A stretch of DNA of 64,000 nt. It comes from Colias croceus (lineage: Eukaryota; Arthropoda; Insecta; Lepidoptera; Pieridae). The notes under the pieces are model-generated. The model saw only the letters and a program-made list of their open reading frames with translations, was not told the DNA's origin and searched no databases. This document shows, piece after piece, positions 23,913 to 37,400 of this stretch; positions within the stretch are counted from its first letter, which is position 1; each line of letters opens with the position of its first letter. Made by a program: the position numbers and the translations under genes. The DNA is taken from positions 5,654,501 to 5,718,500 of the forward strand of contig NC_059564.1 of the NCBI RefSeq assembly GCF_905220415.1, given 5' to 3'.

Positions 23913-25155
23913 GTATTTATTAAAAATTATATTATGGCTGTGTGATATGATGAGATATTAAGCCATCTGGTTTCCATAACACAAGCGAAAGCTTAGTATG
24001 GGATCAGATCGTGCCGTGTGTGAAAATGTCCTGAAATACTTATTTATATAAAACAGCCACCTCGCTAACGAGAGTATCTACTGTAGGCTGATGGAACTAG
24101 GCAATCTTATTTGCTTAGTAAAAAATTATCATTTTCCACTTTTTTTTGTCTTAAATCTGGGAATTGTTCTAATCTATTGTATTGCATGGTCACCCTGCAT
24201 TCTTACCAAAATAACACATACGCAAGGCATTTTCAACCCTATCTCCGTTAAACAAAGCCTAATTTTACACATCCTTCTTCCTAATAGATTGATCTGCAGG
24301 CAAATTTGAACTTTACTAAATTGCAATAAAAATCACTTTTATATTCCATGAGGATAATGGATTTTTCTTGGCGTAGACGTGTCTGGGTGGCGCCAGGGAT
24401 TTTAACGTATAGCATTGAAATTAAGGCTCTATTACTTTGATTTAGGGTAGTATTTCCTTTGCACAGATAATAGTTACATAAAGGGCAAGGAATAACTGAA
24501 AATATAACAAAAGCTGACTTGTTATTTACCGAGGTTTGGAACCTTTTAAGAGCTATTGCTTCCCTTCTCCAACTTATTATAATGCCCATAACTGCTTCTC
24601 TTTTGTGTTCACTGAAAGCTACTTATACTGTTACATAATACTAAAATTTATTTCGGTTTTCCTCGTTTACATAAAAAAATATCCAGATATATAATAATGT
24701 TGAAAAATTGACGGTAGGTAGTTTTATTTCTATTTCAGCATACATTTTGATATTATATTTCGAGTGATATTTCAGATTATAGCATTTTCATTTACTTAGT
24801 TTATTCTCTTTAAAACTTCAAAAATGCATTTTCTTACAGTTACAATAATAGGTATTCTATTTTCTAGCATATACCTAAATAATATTATAACAGTTTATTC
24901 ATAATATTATATCATTTTCAAACATTACTGATTCTAAATCGTTTCTAATAAGTTATAAGTAAGTAACCTTTTCATAAACGCCGAAGAACCTATAGAGGAT
25001 TTAGAAACTTCATAAAAATAATGAAAATTACAGTCATCGTAGTTAGGTATGTCAGTTATGACAAGTTATTTATTATTTTTATGATATTATTTAAATTCAA
25101 ATTATAGTTATTTAATAAATTATAATGTGATGAAATTCCCTGTTTTTGGAGGACC

Positions 25156-28100
25156 ATGATTCTCCTAAAATTATTAAGTTTTTCGTTTATTGTCATGGCG
25201 TTTGCTTATGATTATGAAGATTTGGAATATGAGGAAGATTATAAAGGTAAATCTGAGTAATAATAGAGTAAATCACATGTTTTCAATATTAAATAAACAT
25301 TGATAAGCGATACAAAGGTCCTTGATCTAAAAATAACGAAGGAAAACGTAAGAAAGAAGAAACGTAAATTATAAGAATATCTCGATATTGATTAGTAATC
25401 GCGTAAATACTTAGTAGGAACTATGTACTACACAATATTATGTTCTTGAATTAAATTGGAATCATAATACGTGAAATACAGGGCTATAAGTACTGTTAAC
25501 GTAGCCTACTCAAATATGTACCTACCTATTTGATAAGATTTTGCTATGTTACGGTGTATTTACATCAAACGAACATAGAGCTAGAGCAAGAGCATTATTT
25601 CGTGATCCTTTAGTGTAAAACAAAACTCGTTTTCAGTGTTGTTCAGTATTACAACAATACATAGAATCTTTTCGAACGCACTAAGAACAACGAAAGAATG
25701 CTCTACGCGTTTACACTAAAATAATTTGACGTAGTAGAGTTAGAATGAGTATTCGCTCGTTTGATGTAAATACACCGTTATTTACATATTATACATCGCT
25801 TACATCTAAATTACATAAAATTTTACATCAAAATTCATCCAAATCTAATTTACAGATAAGTTTCGATCGTAACTGTTAAAATAGCATAAAGAAATAAGAA
25901 TTAATGTATACTATATGTAAAGTTTATAAACCGCTTTTCCACGAAACCAATTTTAAAATTTATATTCTTCTTCAAAATTCATAGCTTCCCCTCTAATGAG
26001 TAAAAGTCTCTCTGGAATTTCTCATCTTTTACAAACATGAAGAATAATAAATATTCTTCCTTCATTCTTCAGATTACCTGGATGATGATCCAGAGGAGCC
26101 TCCTCCGAGGGTCAGACGGTTCCCCAGTCTTTTCAGCTCGCAGAAAAACCCTCTCGAAATTCGTGATGTTAGGGGTAAGATTTTTTATTTTTAAATTAAC
26201 TAATTTTATTAATTTTCTCGTTGAAAATGATTGCGGTAAGACGTAAGAAATACTTATATGTAAAATATTGTCATGATTATAATTATGGTGAAAAATCTTA
26301 GAAGCTTATGGCTATTTCAACTGAAAGACATAATTGCAATAAAACGTTTATGTTTGCCCAATTTTTCTGCAAAAACGACATACTTTTATAATGTAAAGAA
26401 AATTTGTTTCCATAAAACTATATTAATTGTTATGGTTGCGAATCCAGGCACAAAATATGCTTTTAACCTTTTCAGATGCAGTGAACCAACTACTAGCTAC
26501 CATAGACGAGGGAACCACGAAGTACACATACCGACCCACAAGGCTACCTCTCTTCGAAGACATGGAGTACACAGATCAAGCTGAGATGCCAACTCCTCAG
26601 TCTATAGTTTATGACTATACGAGCAAACCCACGCGCTCGAGCGCAGTCGGATGGTTGAGGGCAAAGTCAAAATCTTCTAGTGCTAGCAGTAAGTTTGTTC
26701 AATTAAAAAGAGAGTTAGGCGTATTTTTACTGCGAAAAATGGAGATCAGGATTTTGTTGTTACATAAGCTACACGAAATAAGCATCACGCTAAAACTGAT
26801 ATATGAGCAAAGCAATGCCGTTAAAACCGCGGGGAACAGCATGCTATCATGCTATTTATACATATATTTACAACCTGTACACCGCGGTTTCACCTGCATT
26901 TCTCCGCTCCTGTTAGTCTTAGCGAAATGATATAATATAGCCTATAGCCTTCCTCGATGAATGGACTATCTGGCACAGAAATAATTGTTCAAATCGGACC
27001 AGTACTTCCTGAGATTAGCGCGTTCAAATTAAAGAATATAGTCAACATATAACATAGTTTATTTCAACACTGTCTGGCCGACTCTACCTACTTATGCCTT
27101 CTAACAGAGAATTACTGAATTTCATTTAATACTACTTACAATTTTTTAATTCCCAAAAAAAAAATACTTATTTCTGTGCGTCGCCATCATCAACAGCGAC
27201 CGAAGCAACGAACGCGACAACAGTAACGAACGCAACGACGACTGTATCAACGATAGCAACAGCAAGATGGCCGCTCGACGTGCCCGCGCTGCTCGACCTC
27301 ATCGCGGTGCTCGCGGCGGACTACGAGACGAACCTGACGAGGAAACTGAACGAGTCTCTGATGCAGATGTCGATACCCACGTGCGAAACGTTCACGCCCG
27401 TGAAGGTGACCACGTCGGAGTATGATGCTAACGCAACGGGCACTGTTATTGCTAAGGTAATAATATAGTCCTAGCTATTGTTATAAATGTAAAAGTAACT
27501 CTGTCTGTCTTCGTGCGCCAACCACAGAACCGATTTGGATGAAATTTGATACGGATATAGCTTGAGACCTTAGAAATTACATAGGATAGGTTTTATCGAT
27601 CTAGTATAAAGCATAATAATAAAGCATAAAAATAAATAAGTAATAAAATACAAATAAAGTTAAAAAAAACTCACATTAACTAATAAGATAATTAAGTTCA
27701 TTAAATTATGGGATCGAAATTCGAAGCCACCGATCCTTGATAAGTGTACAAAGTTAGAATTATAGTTATCTGTCTGTTTAAGTGTGTCTTAATTGAATAT
27801 AAATAAGTTGGTTAAATACAAACACACAAGTGTTTTTTTGTACAAGCCGTTGTACCTAACTTAAGTAGATAAACACTTAAATTGTAGAGTAGGTAATTCA
27901 TGTCTACATGTTCATGTAACTGTAACAACAGTGTAAAGAGATTAAAAACCATTAATATTTGAACTACATAGAGAACAATACTAAAAATATCTCTACAAAA
28001 AAAGAGGTGATTATCTAAGCAATATTATAGTGTTTCGTATGCGGCCTGGAAGAGGAAGGCGTGCCCCACTCTGCCCCGTGCGCGGACGCGTTCGCCGGGG

Positions 28101-29344
28101 ACTTTCTGCCCCTAGTGCCCGTCGACCCCACCGCAAGGGCCAAGATATCGAAGTACAGGAAGTATTGTAAATATTTGAACATGTGAGTTTTTGTTTTTAC
28201 TAAAGAGCGTAAACTCTGACACAACTTACACGCTATTTTCTATTAAAATGTTGATAGCTTCTTTCAATTATTATAACTATTAGCTGTAGACGGAAAAATA
28301 GATTATTCTAAGCTATCGCTTCGATTTTTATAGCAACCCATTACTTCTCCCTATTCTTTTAAAAATGACCTGTTTAATAATGGTAAAATGATTGTTTGTA
28401 ACCACTTAAATCGCTCTCCTAGCGATCTTTTATATTTCTTCTGCTAATGCTTTTTTATACTAGTCAAGAGTGTTAGAAATTTTAAAGAACATTTAGAAAA
28501 AAACGGTCACGAGACGGAATTCACCGCGGCGAAGGAACGGATACGAATCCCGAATTTTCTAATCTTTAAAATTTCTCATCAGTTATTTACTTTAAAAAAG
28601 CATTTGAATGCTATAAAACCACCAAACAGTAAAGTGTGTCTGCAGCAAAGGCTACAAGTACAACGAGACGCAGCCCCGCGCGATATTCGGCCGCTGGACA
28701 GGCGGCTGCGGCGTGCGCTGGATCGACCTGAGCGGCATCTACACGCAGCGCACGTGCCGCAGCCGCTTCCAGGCCACTATGGGGAAACATTACGCTAGCA
28801 AGCGCATGGCTAGGTTGGAGATGGCTCTACTGGTTACTACCTTTTGTTTATCTGTCTTTCACGACGTAACGGAGCGATTTTATGATGTGATTTTTGGGTC
28901 TGCAGATGTTTAGGAAGCTTTTTTGGCGGTGAAACATCTTATTCTGAAACTTCTTCGTCCCCGCAGACAGAAAGCTAGTACTAAGTATTATAATATTACA
29001 ATTAGTGATACATGGGTGATGCTTCCAGATAATAAGCAAGGCCATGGACTTACCGATTTTAATATAATTAGGCATTGTGGATCTACGATTTAAATATGTA
29101 TTTTTGACTTTGTTGGGACAATTTCTAGATTATCGATTTTCAGAATCAAATTTTGTTTCAGACCCTAGACAATGGCTGTATAGTGAGCCCCATGGCGACT
29201 CTAGTTCCACTATCCCGTGGTGTCTCTCTGTTTGCGCGGTTTCATGCCTGCGTGTGTACCGGCAGCTGGTGTAATAGAGCCATACAAAACGCGCAATGGA
29301 CATCAAACATTTTCATATTGTCGCTACTAATTAGACGATTATAA
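25156..29344 (+). CDS. Secreted protein with C-terminal Ly6/uPAR-like domain (seven exons, predicted)
   Basis: Exons that keep one frame: 25156-25246, 26073-26174, 26476-26688, 27197-27456, 28031-28182, 28646-28832 and 29162-29344; total 1188 nt, 395 residues. Residues 1-17 are a signal peptide. About 18-135 are acidic and Tyr/Pro-rich (EDLEYEED, DDDPEEPPPRVRRF). About 136-160 are Thr/Asn-rich with NATT sequons and look mucin-like. From 223 comes a cysteine-rich domain: CFVC, then single Cys in APC, YC, GGC, RTC and NGC, ending CVCTGSWCN. That makes ten Cys with the final CN typical of Ly6/uPAR three-finger proteins. The short tail (IFILSLLI) might be a weak GPI signal. Introns hold MITE and Helitron pieces. 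The sixth exon's donor (CTG/GTTACT) is weak. I do not recognise the gene; the role may be extracellular or cell-surface. Confidence 0.68.
25552..25777. mobile_element. Harbinger-like MITE in intron 1
   Basis: 226 bp with inverted ends CGGTGTATTTACATCAAACG and its complement, flanked on both sides by TTA. The three-base TTA duplication is typical of PIF/Harbinger elements. Too short for a transposase. Confidence 0.7.
26783..27035. mobile_element. Head-to-head family A Helitron remnants in intron 3
   Basis: 26783-26843 is a decayed family A 3' end on the plus strand (TTAAAACCGCGGGGAACAGC). 26879-27035 is a family A copy on the minus strand. Their 3' ends face each other, as in the fold-back element at 2319-2818. 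Confidence 0.55.
27469..27606 (+). mobile_element. Helitron-type repeat, short B-like copy in intron 4
   Basis: Begins TCCTAGCTATTGTTATAAA and reaches ATCTAG before T. The inside resembles families B and D (AAAGTAACTCTGTCTGTC, ACATAGGATAGGTTTTATC) but the GC-rich end is missing. Confidence 0.5.
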
Positions 29345-31142
29345 TATTGGTCAAGTGGATCTTATATTTGGTGATCGGAATTATGTGTTGAACAAACGTT
29401 ATAGCTTGCTTGTTCGATACTGCATTTGTTTTTGGAAGTTGGTAACTTAAGCGGCAATGTAGGATGAACAAGCGATTATGTTTAACTTCACGGATTAGTG
29501 AATAGTTAGATACAGTTCGATTCAAACATAATGGCGGTTTGGAAGTTAGGTGCAGGTGCGAGTGCGGGTGCGCTAGTCAAGTCCCTTAACGTCCCACTAA
29601 TATCTAAAATTGTTTTCTGCGCGGACCGTAGGATGTTCCGAGCCACTTAGCAATGTTTCCTCTATTCATTTTCTACCTGGTTATTTCTTATGTGACCATT
29701 ATCTGTATTAAATATACTTATTTTAATCAATACAAAATAGCTTTGATTTATATTCAGGCTTATAATCTTTATACTTGTAAAATAACCGTAACCTTTCGAA
29801 TTGTCTGCTTATCTCTGTGTAATTTTTTTAAATATGTAAGTACAATGAACGTAATCTACTATACCTACATATAAATATATTTTAATTTTTTGATGATATA
29901 CAGTATGTGATGTACCTTTTGGAAATAAAGATTGTACCTATTTTATTCCCTATTTGTGTTTCATTTCAATACGCACCTGATAACATGAATTTCAGATTAA
30001 TTTCAACTAACAATTATTAGTTATTAGGTATGAAAAGTGTTAAGTATAATTAGTTTGAAATTTGGCCAAGTGCCAAAAAATCCTTGTTGTCCTTTATATC
30101 GGTAATTAAAAACATTAACATTTTGATATCAACGCCATCTAGTTCGTACTAAACAAAACATTGCAATCCAAATTGTGGAAGTTGCAAGCTTGTTTCAAGC
30201 AACTCTACCCATAGTATTGATTATCTCTATTGACTCCACATTGACTCTACAAGTCAACTAGTTCACCCAGCCAAATTCGTTCGGCTAGAAAACAATTTTG
30301 ATTATTTCATGGGATATTTATTTTAATTCTTATGTCGATGTGATGCCCTAAATTTATTTTTATTTTATGTAAATAATTTTGAATTAATATTACATAGCTA
30401 AGTATAAAAGAGTGGTGGCCACAGGTGGTGGCGATACAGAAAGACATCTAGTGACGAATCTTGTAAACGATTTTACATATATATGTGTGTTTTCAATTTA
30501 TTTTTAAGTATTTATTCGTTTTACATTTTAAAGATTTTCAAAATTGGTTTTCGAAACGATTTTCTACATTTTCTTTTGGTTTGTTACCTCAAAACTTTCG
30601 ATCAGGTGAATTGTTTTTGACGATTTTTTTTTAAAGTTATCTAACTATAAGGCTTCCGGTTTACATAAGGCGGGTTAGTTTTTGTTAAAAAATAATTATA
30701 AACATTGCATATGTACCAAAAGAGGAGCCGGGGAAAACAGTATAGTAGTATAATTTTTTATGCTTAGTTTAAAACGTGGTAAAGCGAAGAAATTTAGGGA
30801 ATAGGCTACTCTACAATTATTACCATGTTTAGAATAAAATATTTTTCGCACGTGAATTTGCTTTATTAGAGTCCATATTTTGTAAGCTTTTTTTATTCAC
30901 TACATTTACATTAATTGTTCTTCAATGGAAATAAAAAAGTCTTAGTTAAAAATTACTAAAAATAATTGAAAAACAATTTAGTTTATTTCAAAGTATTGCA
31001 ATACCTGCTTAGGGTTGCTAATATCACAGGCTAATATGTATGTAAAATGTATTGGTATGCAATAGGTAAATGATTTGAATTTGTACTTGAATTTTCTCAA
31101 CTCTCTATGTTTGCTCTACATCTACATTATGTACAATCACTA
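29345..31142. other. 3' UTR of the Ly6-like gene, then intergenic
   Basis: The first 580 bases are likely 3' UTR ending near the AATAAA at 29924. Beyond that I see no gene or clear repeat until the Helitron-type copy at 31143. Confidence 0.4.
29924..29929 (+). terminator. Candidate polyadenylation signal (AATAAA)
   Basis: Canonical hexamer 580 bases after the stop codon of the Ly6-like gene. No closer canonical hexamer was noticed. Confidence 0.45.
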
Positions 31143-31324
31143 CATAGTATAAAACAAAGTCGCTTTCTCTGTCCCTATTTCCCTTTGTATGCTTAAATCT
31201 TTAAAACTACGCAACGGATTTTGATGCGGTTTTTTTTATAGATAGAGCGATTCAAGAGGAAGGTTTGAGTATATAATTTATTAGGTTGTAGACAAAATGG
31301 GGGAAGCCGTGGGCGGTAAGCTAG
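31143..31324 (+). mobile_element. Helitron-type repeat, family C
   Basis: Plus-strand counterpart of 11926-12110: AAAGTCGCTTTCTCTGTCCC, ACGCAACGGATTTTGATGCG and the GC-rich end GGGCGGTAAG then CTAG before T. It lies about 160 bp beyond the 3' end of the minus-strand reductase gene. Confidence 0.68.
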
Positions 31325-31463
31325 TGTTAAATAAATCAGAAACAAACAAATTATCAAGATGAACTACATATTGAAAGCCAGTAGTAAGTGTTTGTTTCCT
31401 TTGTTAGTTCAAAATATATTCGCATGTGGTTCCAAATAAAACACAAACATTCACACAATATAA

Positions 31464-31469
31464 TTTAAT
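31464..31469 (-). terminator. Candidate polyadenylation signal (ATTAAA)
   Basis: On the minus strand ATTAAA lies 16 bases after the reductase stop codon. No AATAAA is closer; the next (31277-31282) is inside a repeat. A very short 3' UTR would follow. Confidence 0.35.
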
Positions 31470-31484
31470 AGGTACATAAAATAC

Positions 31485-34400
31485 TTAAAACGGATAGTTA
31501 GGGTCATTCGCCCACTGTGGTATGACTGTCAATCTGTAGTTACTGTCGAAAGTTTTTAACACTTCTTTTTCATGTTTTGTTAGCCTGAAGTCGAATATGT
31601 TTATGTTTTCTTCGATTCTCTTTGGATTCACGGACTTTGGGATTGGTACAGCGCCTAGTTCGAACTGAAATAGAAATTATTTTGATTAGTACGATGCTTT
31701 TCCACAAGAGATGTGCGAATATGCGTTGCGAGGGTTGTGTTTGTAAAGAACCAATTCTGTTATGTGTTGACGAGGCGACGTAAATAAAGCGACAGGATTG
31801 GTTATTTACCAACACATTTATTTATTATTTACTTGTAATATTACATTAAACTCTGTAATTGTTTCAATTGCTTTCAAACTCTATCGCGTGTGCCCAAATG
31901 TTCATTCTGTACCCTACCTGTCTATGGTGAATTTATTATAGATTTTGCATGTGTTTCTCTTAGTGAATATCTATTATCACATATTATAGAAAAAAAATGA
32001 ATTGTTGAACTAGAATCACAGATATAGTCGAGATCAAAAACGCGGTTTCTTCTTCTCTTGATCTATTTTTTTTAACTTACCAAATATCTCAACACAACTT
32101 GCGGCACTGTCTTATTATGCTTCTTGGCTATATCGACCAGGGCCGGATCGTCGACTCGTGGCGGGGGGGCGCCGGGCCGCGCCTTGCTCGGGAACAGGGC
32201 CCCGAAGGGAGTGTAGCCCATGACGGTAATACCGTGTTGTTTGCAGTATGCGAGGAGCTCCGGTTGTTGGAGGTTGAGGTGCAGCTGGAATTTATAATAT
32301 TATTTAAGTAATTAGAAATTTCTTCTTAAGCGTTGCATTCGGATAAATCAAGCTGATGATATGTAAATCACAAACAATAATATAATCAATCAAAAATACT
32401 GAGCTCTTTTGGCGATAAATTAACAAACATCCATTCTCACAAACTTAATGAAATGTGTAGGATAGAAAATTACCTACCTAACTACTTCAATACATAATAA
32501 GCATTAGATAATTTAGAAACAAATTTTGGGAAATAACATTGCAAAAACACTATCGGGATATTTTTCTAGATACTTTACATCATTTTTCTACTTACTATTT
32601 TTCCATAAATAACAAATTATCGTGTATACAAAGTAATAGAATAAGATGGTACATATAATAGATTTGTAAATAAAGAAAGTAGACTTGTATATAATTAATA
32701 TAGGACCTAAAACATAAATCCACCAACCTCAATCTGCAGCACAGACGGTACAACACCGGTCTCATTGATCAGTCTTTCTATTTGTTTGACATTAAAGTTG
32801 GACACACCAATCGAGTGCGTGAGGCCCTGCGCGCGCGCGTCGATCAACGCACGCCACGTGTCTAGATAGTCTGTGTTGTCTGGTGTGTTGTTAGCCTATA
32901 GATGAAGGATATTTTATTTATAGTAAATACACACCTGGGATAAGGATATTTTAGTTTTTATATTACAAGTAGATCAATATTTTATTTAGGTGTGGAACCG
33001 TAAAATGCAACATATAAAATCTGTTCACAGATGATTAGCTTTATGTAAAACCAAATTAATTATTTACTAAAATATACCTAACTATATTAATATAATATCT
33101 GTGCTAAAACCATCCCCTTGAATCATTCTATTTATTAAAATTATTCATTCTATTTATTTAAAACACATGTATATCTGTCGCGTAATTTTAAAGACCCAAG
33201 CAAACAGATACATAGTCGGCGGAAATCGATTTTGTTATATGCTAGGTATGCAGTGAACTACAATTAAGAATTTCTATCAATGAAACTTACTGCAATCATA
33301 AGAATCGATTAAAATATTATTGTGATAGTGTTATATGGTTTTCGAATAAAATAGAGTTTTTATTACAACTCTATGTAAATAGTAGAGCAGTCATCTTATT
33401 CATATTAAAAAACCTAGTAAACATATAGGAGATATCTATAAAAATATACAGGATACCTTATAATAATATGTATATCTTTAGAATATTATCTATACTTATT
33501 ATTATAAATTCGAAAGTAACTTTGTCTGTCTGTCTGTTACTCAATCACGCCTTAACTACTGAACCAATTTGCATGAAATTTGGTATAGAGATATTTTGAT
33601 CCCTGAGAAAGGACATAGGCTACTTTTTACCCCGGGACATAGGATAGGTTTTATCCCGGAAATCCCACGGGAACGGGAACTATGCGGGGGTTTCTTTGAC
33701 TGCGCGGGCAAAGCCGCGGGTGGAAAGCTAGTGTTTTAACTATATGTGGTATAACTACCACGCGACCAAAGTCACGGGAAGCAATTAGTATACTTACGTA
33801 AGTTCCAACAGGGAAATGGATAAGGTACAAATCTACAAAGTCCATGTTCAGCTTCTTAAGTGAAGCTTTGAGAGCTTCTGGCACCTTCTCTTTGGCATGC
33901 TGGTCGTTCCAAAGCTGAAATATGATATACTTAGTTTATATAATATTTTATAATAAATTATTGAAGTGAAACTTCTTTATCAGGGTTGGAAAAAAAATTT
34001 AGTGTAACATTTTTTCGTTACGCGTGACATTTTTCCGTTACGCGCCATCTTTTTCTTATCTCTACCACGCGTGATTCGACGTATTTCTGTAAAGTTGCAT
34101 ATAGGTAGTCAATTATTTTTTGAAAAATAAAGAAGTTTCACTTCTTACGTGTGTACCCTACTTAGTACACGCACACATTTTTTTTAAATAAACCGTCGTA
34201 TTAATTATTACTAATTGTAAGCCTCGTAAATATATTTAAGTATTAAAAATCCCTTCTCGATGAAGCACCAAATTTATTACCTAACATTTCCTAGTAGCTT
34301 TTGAACTCAGCCATTAATTTCGAATGTATTAATTTTTAAAGGAAACAAATCAAAAAGCTCACCTTTGTAGTAACAAAAATATCTCCCCTCAAAATTACTC

Positions 34401-37400
34401 CTTCGTCTATTTTCTTCTGAATAGCGCGTCCAACCTGAAAAATAATAATTTAAATTTAAAAAATAAGTAGTTAATACATTTCGCTCAGTTTAACTGAAAG
34501 ATACTCTACCTAAAGTTAATTTATTTATTAATAATAAAAGTTAATTACGGCGGTATTACTTAAACTTTAAATTATTAAAAGTTGATACTGGCTGATAATT
34601 TATCTAGTCTCCAAAACAGGTGGACGCGATTTGATGGAACTTTTCCAAAACGTTTTTAAAACAAATAAAAAATTATATGATGAGCATTTAAGTCACTCAA
34701 AAATATTTTATGTCAATACATATTATATAACTATATATAAATTAGCAACCGGTAATGTATCCAAAAATATAATAAACGTTAAGGACGCGTTTACGAATCT
34801 GACTAAAATGAGCAGTTTTTCGGTGCATTTTGCGGCGAAATAGTCGATATATAGTAATAGTCGAAATAGGCGATATCGATTTGGAACGAAATCGGTACAA
34901 TAACAAAAAAAATCAAAATGGCGTTGACTTTTTTAAATTTTGGTAACAGTTTCCTGTTTTGTGATCCTAAGGATCCTGGGATATCGATTTTGTACGAAAT
35001 CGGTACAATTAAAAAAAAATTATACTGCGTCCATAGATAACAGGTATACCTGTTATACGGACGCAGTATAATTTTTTTAACAAAACGAGCCCAAACTCGG
35101 CACACCTAGCTCCACTCGTCTATGAGTTCCAGTACCAGTCTTCGAAGTACACTTTGGCAAGTACTTGTTTACCAAACAATCACTGTCCAATGAAATTAGA
35201 TAAATGGTATCTACTTTTGTGACCATTCAACGTTACAAACTTTACAAATCAAAGTAAAGTTAAAAAAAACATAGCAATAAAAATAAGCTCAATTATCAAG
35301 TCGTGTCAGTTTACTCATAATTTCGCCGCTTCGCGCATTTCGATGTGTGTGTGAGCCGTGCACGTGTAGTAGTAAGACTCAATACCTAAAATTGATGCGC
35401 GTCAATTTGTAAATACGTCCTTAAATCTAATGTGATAAAAATTGTATAAATAACAATATGTTTGCCAAAAACGTATAATTTGGTCACATTACTCATCCTA
35501 AACATGAAAATTTTAATTCGTAAGCCACGAATAAAGTGCGTTAAATTTTTAACTTCCGCTATTTATTACTCAACCAATAAATAATTAAGGTTATTATGTC
35601 GACGCGCATATAAAATATTTTAAGTAAAAAAAACATAACTACCTACGAATAGGCAATTCATTATTAGAATATAAGCAGAGTTAACTTTTTTTTATTCTGT
35701 GCTTCCAAACTTTTTACAATTCACCAAAAGGGACAAAAAGTGACTCAATTCATGCAAATCGTTGTTTAGCGGATTCGAATCTTGCCTCGTGATCGAAATT
35801 GTTAAAGGAGAATGGCGAAACTGGGCCTAACTGTTACAGAAATCATAATATATTTAAAATTCATTATGTTATTTTTAGTAATTCTTGGTAAAATATTTAC
35901 TTCTGATTCTATGGGAAAACAAATCTTTGAAAAAAAAAGATAATGTGTTCACTACCGGCATTGTTATTTAGATTTCTATGACTACCGGTCTTATCAAGCA
36001 GAGATTGTCAGTGTTGTCAGGAGTAAAAAAGTCGAATATATCGATTAATACGAATGAATGACTATATTTTATTTTTAATTTTATTGAATTCAAATGCTTT
36101 ATAAATCAGAAGCAAAACTTAACTTATTTTTAACACATATCTTAATTTATTTAGATCATTCTATAAAATAAAAACATGTTTTACTTAATCAATAATAATT
36201 ATAATATTTTTATTTAGGTAGCTGGCCATTAATAAAATGTCAAATTATTAATCATAATTGTGTCAGTGATGAGTGATTTGTTTATGTTTGTTGTTTGACA
36301 TTTGAGTGAAGTTTTAGGCCCTTCTCCCATTACGATACGCATAGGCGATTCAAGTATCATGCAAGTCTCGGAGACTAGTCGCCGCGGAGTATCTCACATA
36401 CATTTTTATGTAGGCTCGCACACTACGCTACTGGTATCCTACACGTCTGCGACTAGTATAGCACTACTCACCGTGTCGGTCGCTTTTGCATCGGGTCTCG
36501 ACTCTCGCGCGTATCTCTTCGTTAGAAAGATAAAAATATCTAATCATCATGTTGTAGTTCTCGTTCGGCTACAAAAACTCTACAATTTATGTTTCTTTCA
36601 ATATATGGATGAATCCAGTACTTCTTAGTTCTTACTCTTACGTTGGCGTCTTCTATTTCTATAAAAAAGAAAAACTGCAAGAGCTTCTTCGTCACTGGAA
36701 TTGCTGATTGCTCGACATAACGACGTAACTGTTGTTGCAATAAATAAATGAATTATTATTATTATAACGTCGGTCCATAAAAACGAGGCACAATAATGAT
36801 GAATTTAGTCATTTTTCAGTCGCATAATATGCGAGCATCTGGTAGCCAGCAAATATCTAAGTAGTATTCTACGCGAGTATCGTATTCTAGAAATATCGTA
36901 CCTAATGGCAGAAGGGCCTTAGTAACGTTACATTCAAAATTGATCTTAATCAATATCCTGCTATCCCATAGAAAAGATCTATAATTATTATATTCATAGA
37001 GTCTGTATATTTTTATCTATTTAATCACCCATAAATCATCAGGCCCAGATTCCTATGGGAGTTTGCCATTCTCCTTTATGTTTAGCACTAGCTGACCTGA
37101 TTTCCGATGACGAAAGACAGGATTTTGCGTTATTTTCGCATTTTCTTAATTTTTGGCGCAAATTTCATGAGTTTTTTAGGGTTCCGTAGCCAAAATGGCA
37201 AAAACGGAACCCTTATAGTTTCGTCATGTCCGTCTGTCCGTCTGTCCGTCTGTCCGTCTGTCACAGCCGATTTACTCGGAAACTATAAGTACTACAGTGA
37301 TGAAATTTGATGGGAATATGTGTTGTATGAACCGCTACAAAAATATGACACTAAATAGTAAAAAAAAGAATTGGGGGTGGGGCCCCCCATACATGTAACT

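Larger units (their letters stand above)
22746..25155. other. Intergenic; several MITE fragments
   Basis: No host exon recognised before the ATG at 25156. Separate entries give the GC-rich repeat at 22941-23095, the M2 MITE at 23590-23705 and the solo TACAGGGTT end at 23830-23912. The rest is plain AT-rich DNA that may include the upstream promoter of the next gene. Confidence 0.4.

Noticed and set aside
28630..28646. Earlier acceptors for exon 6 of the Ly6-like gene (after 28629 or 28634), one of which would bring in CVCS
   Set aside because: Only the acceptor before 28646 agrees with the phase left by exon 5 and the downstream frame.
36302..36628. 108-codon open frame as a gene
   Set aside because: It lies inside the TTA-flanked Harbinger-like element and shows no domain.
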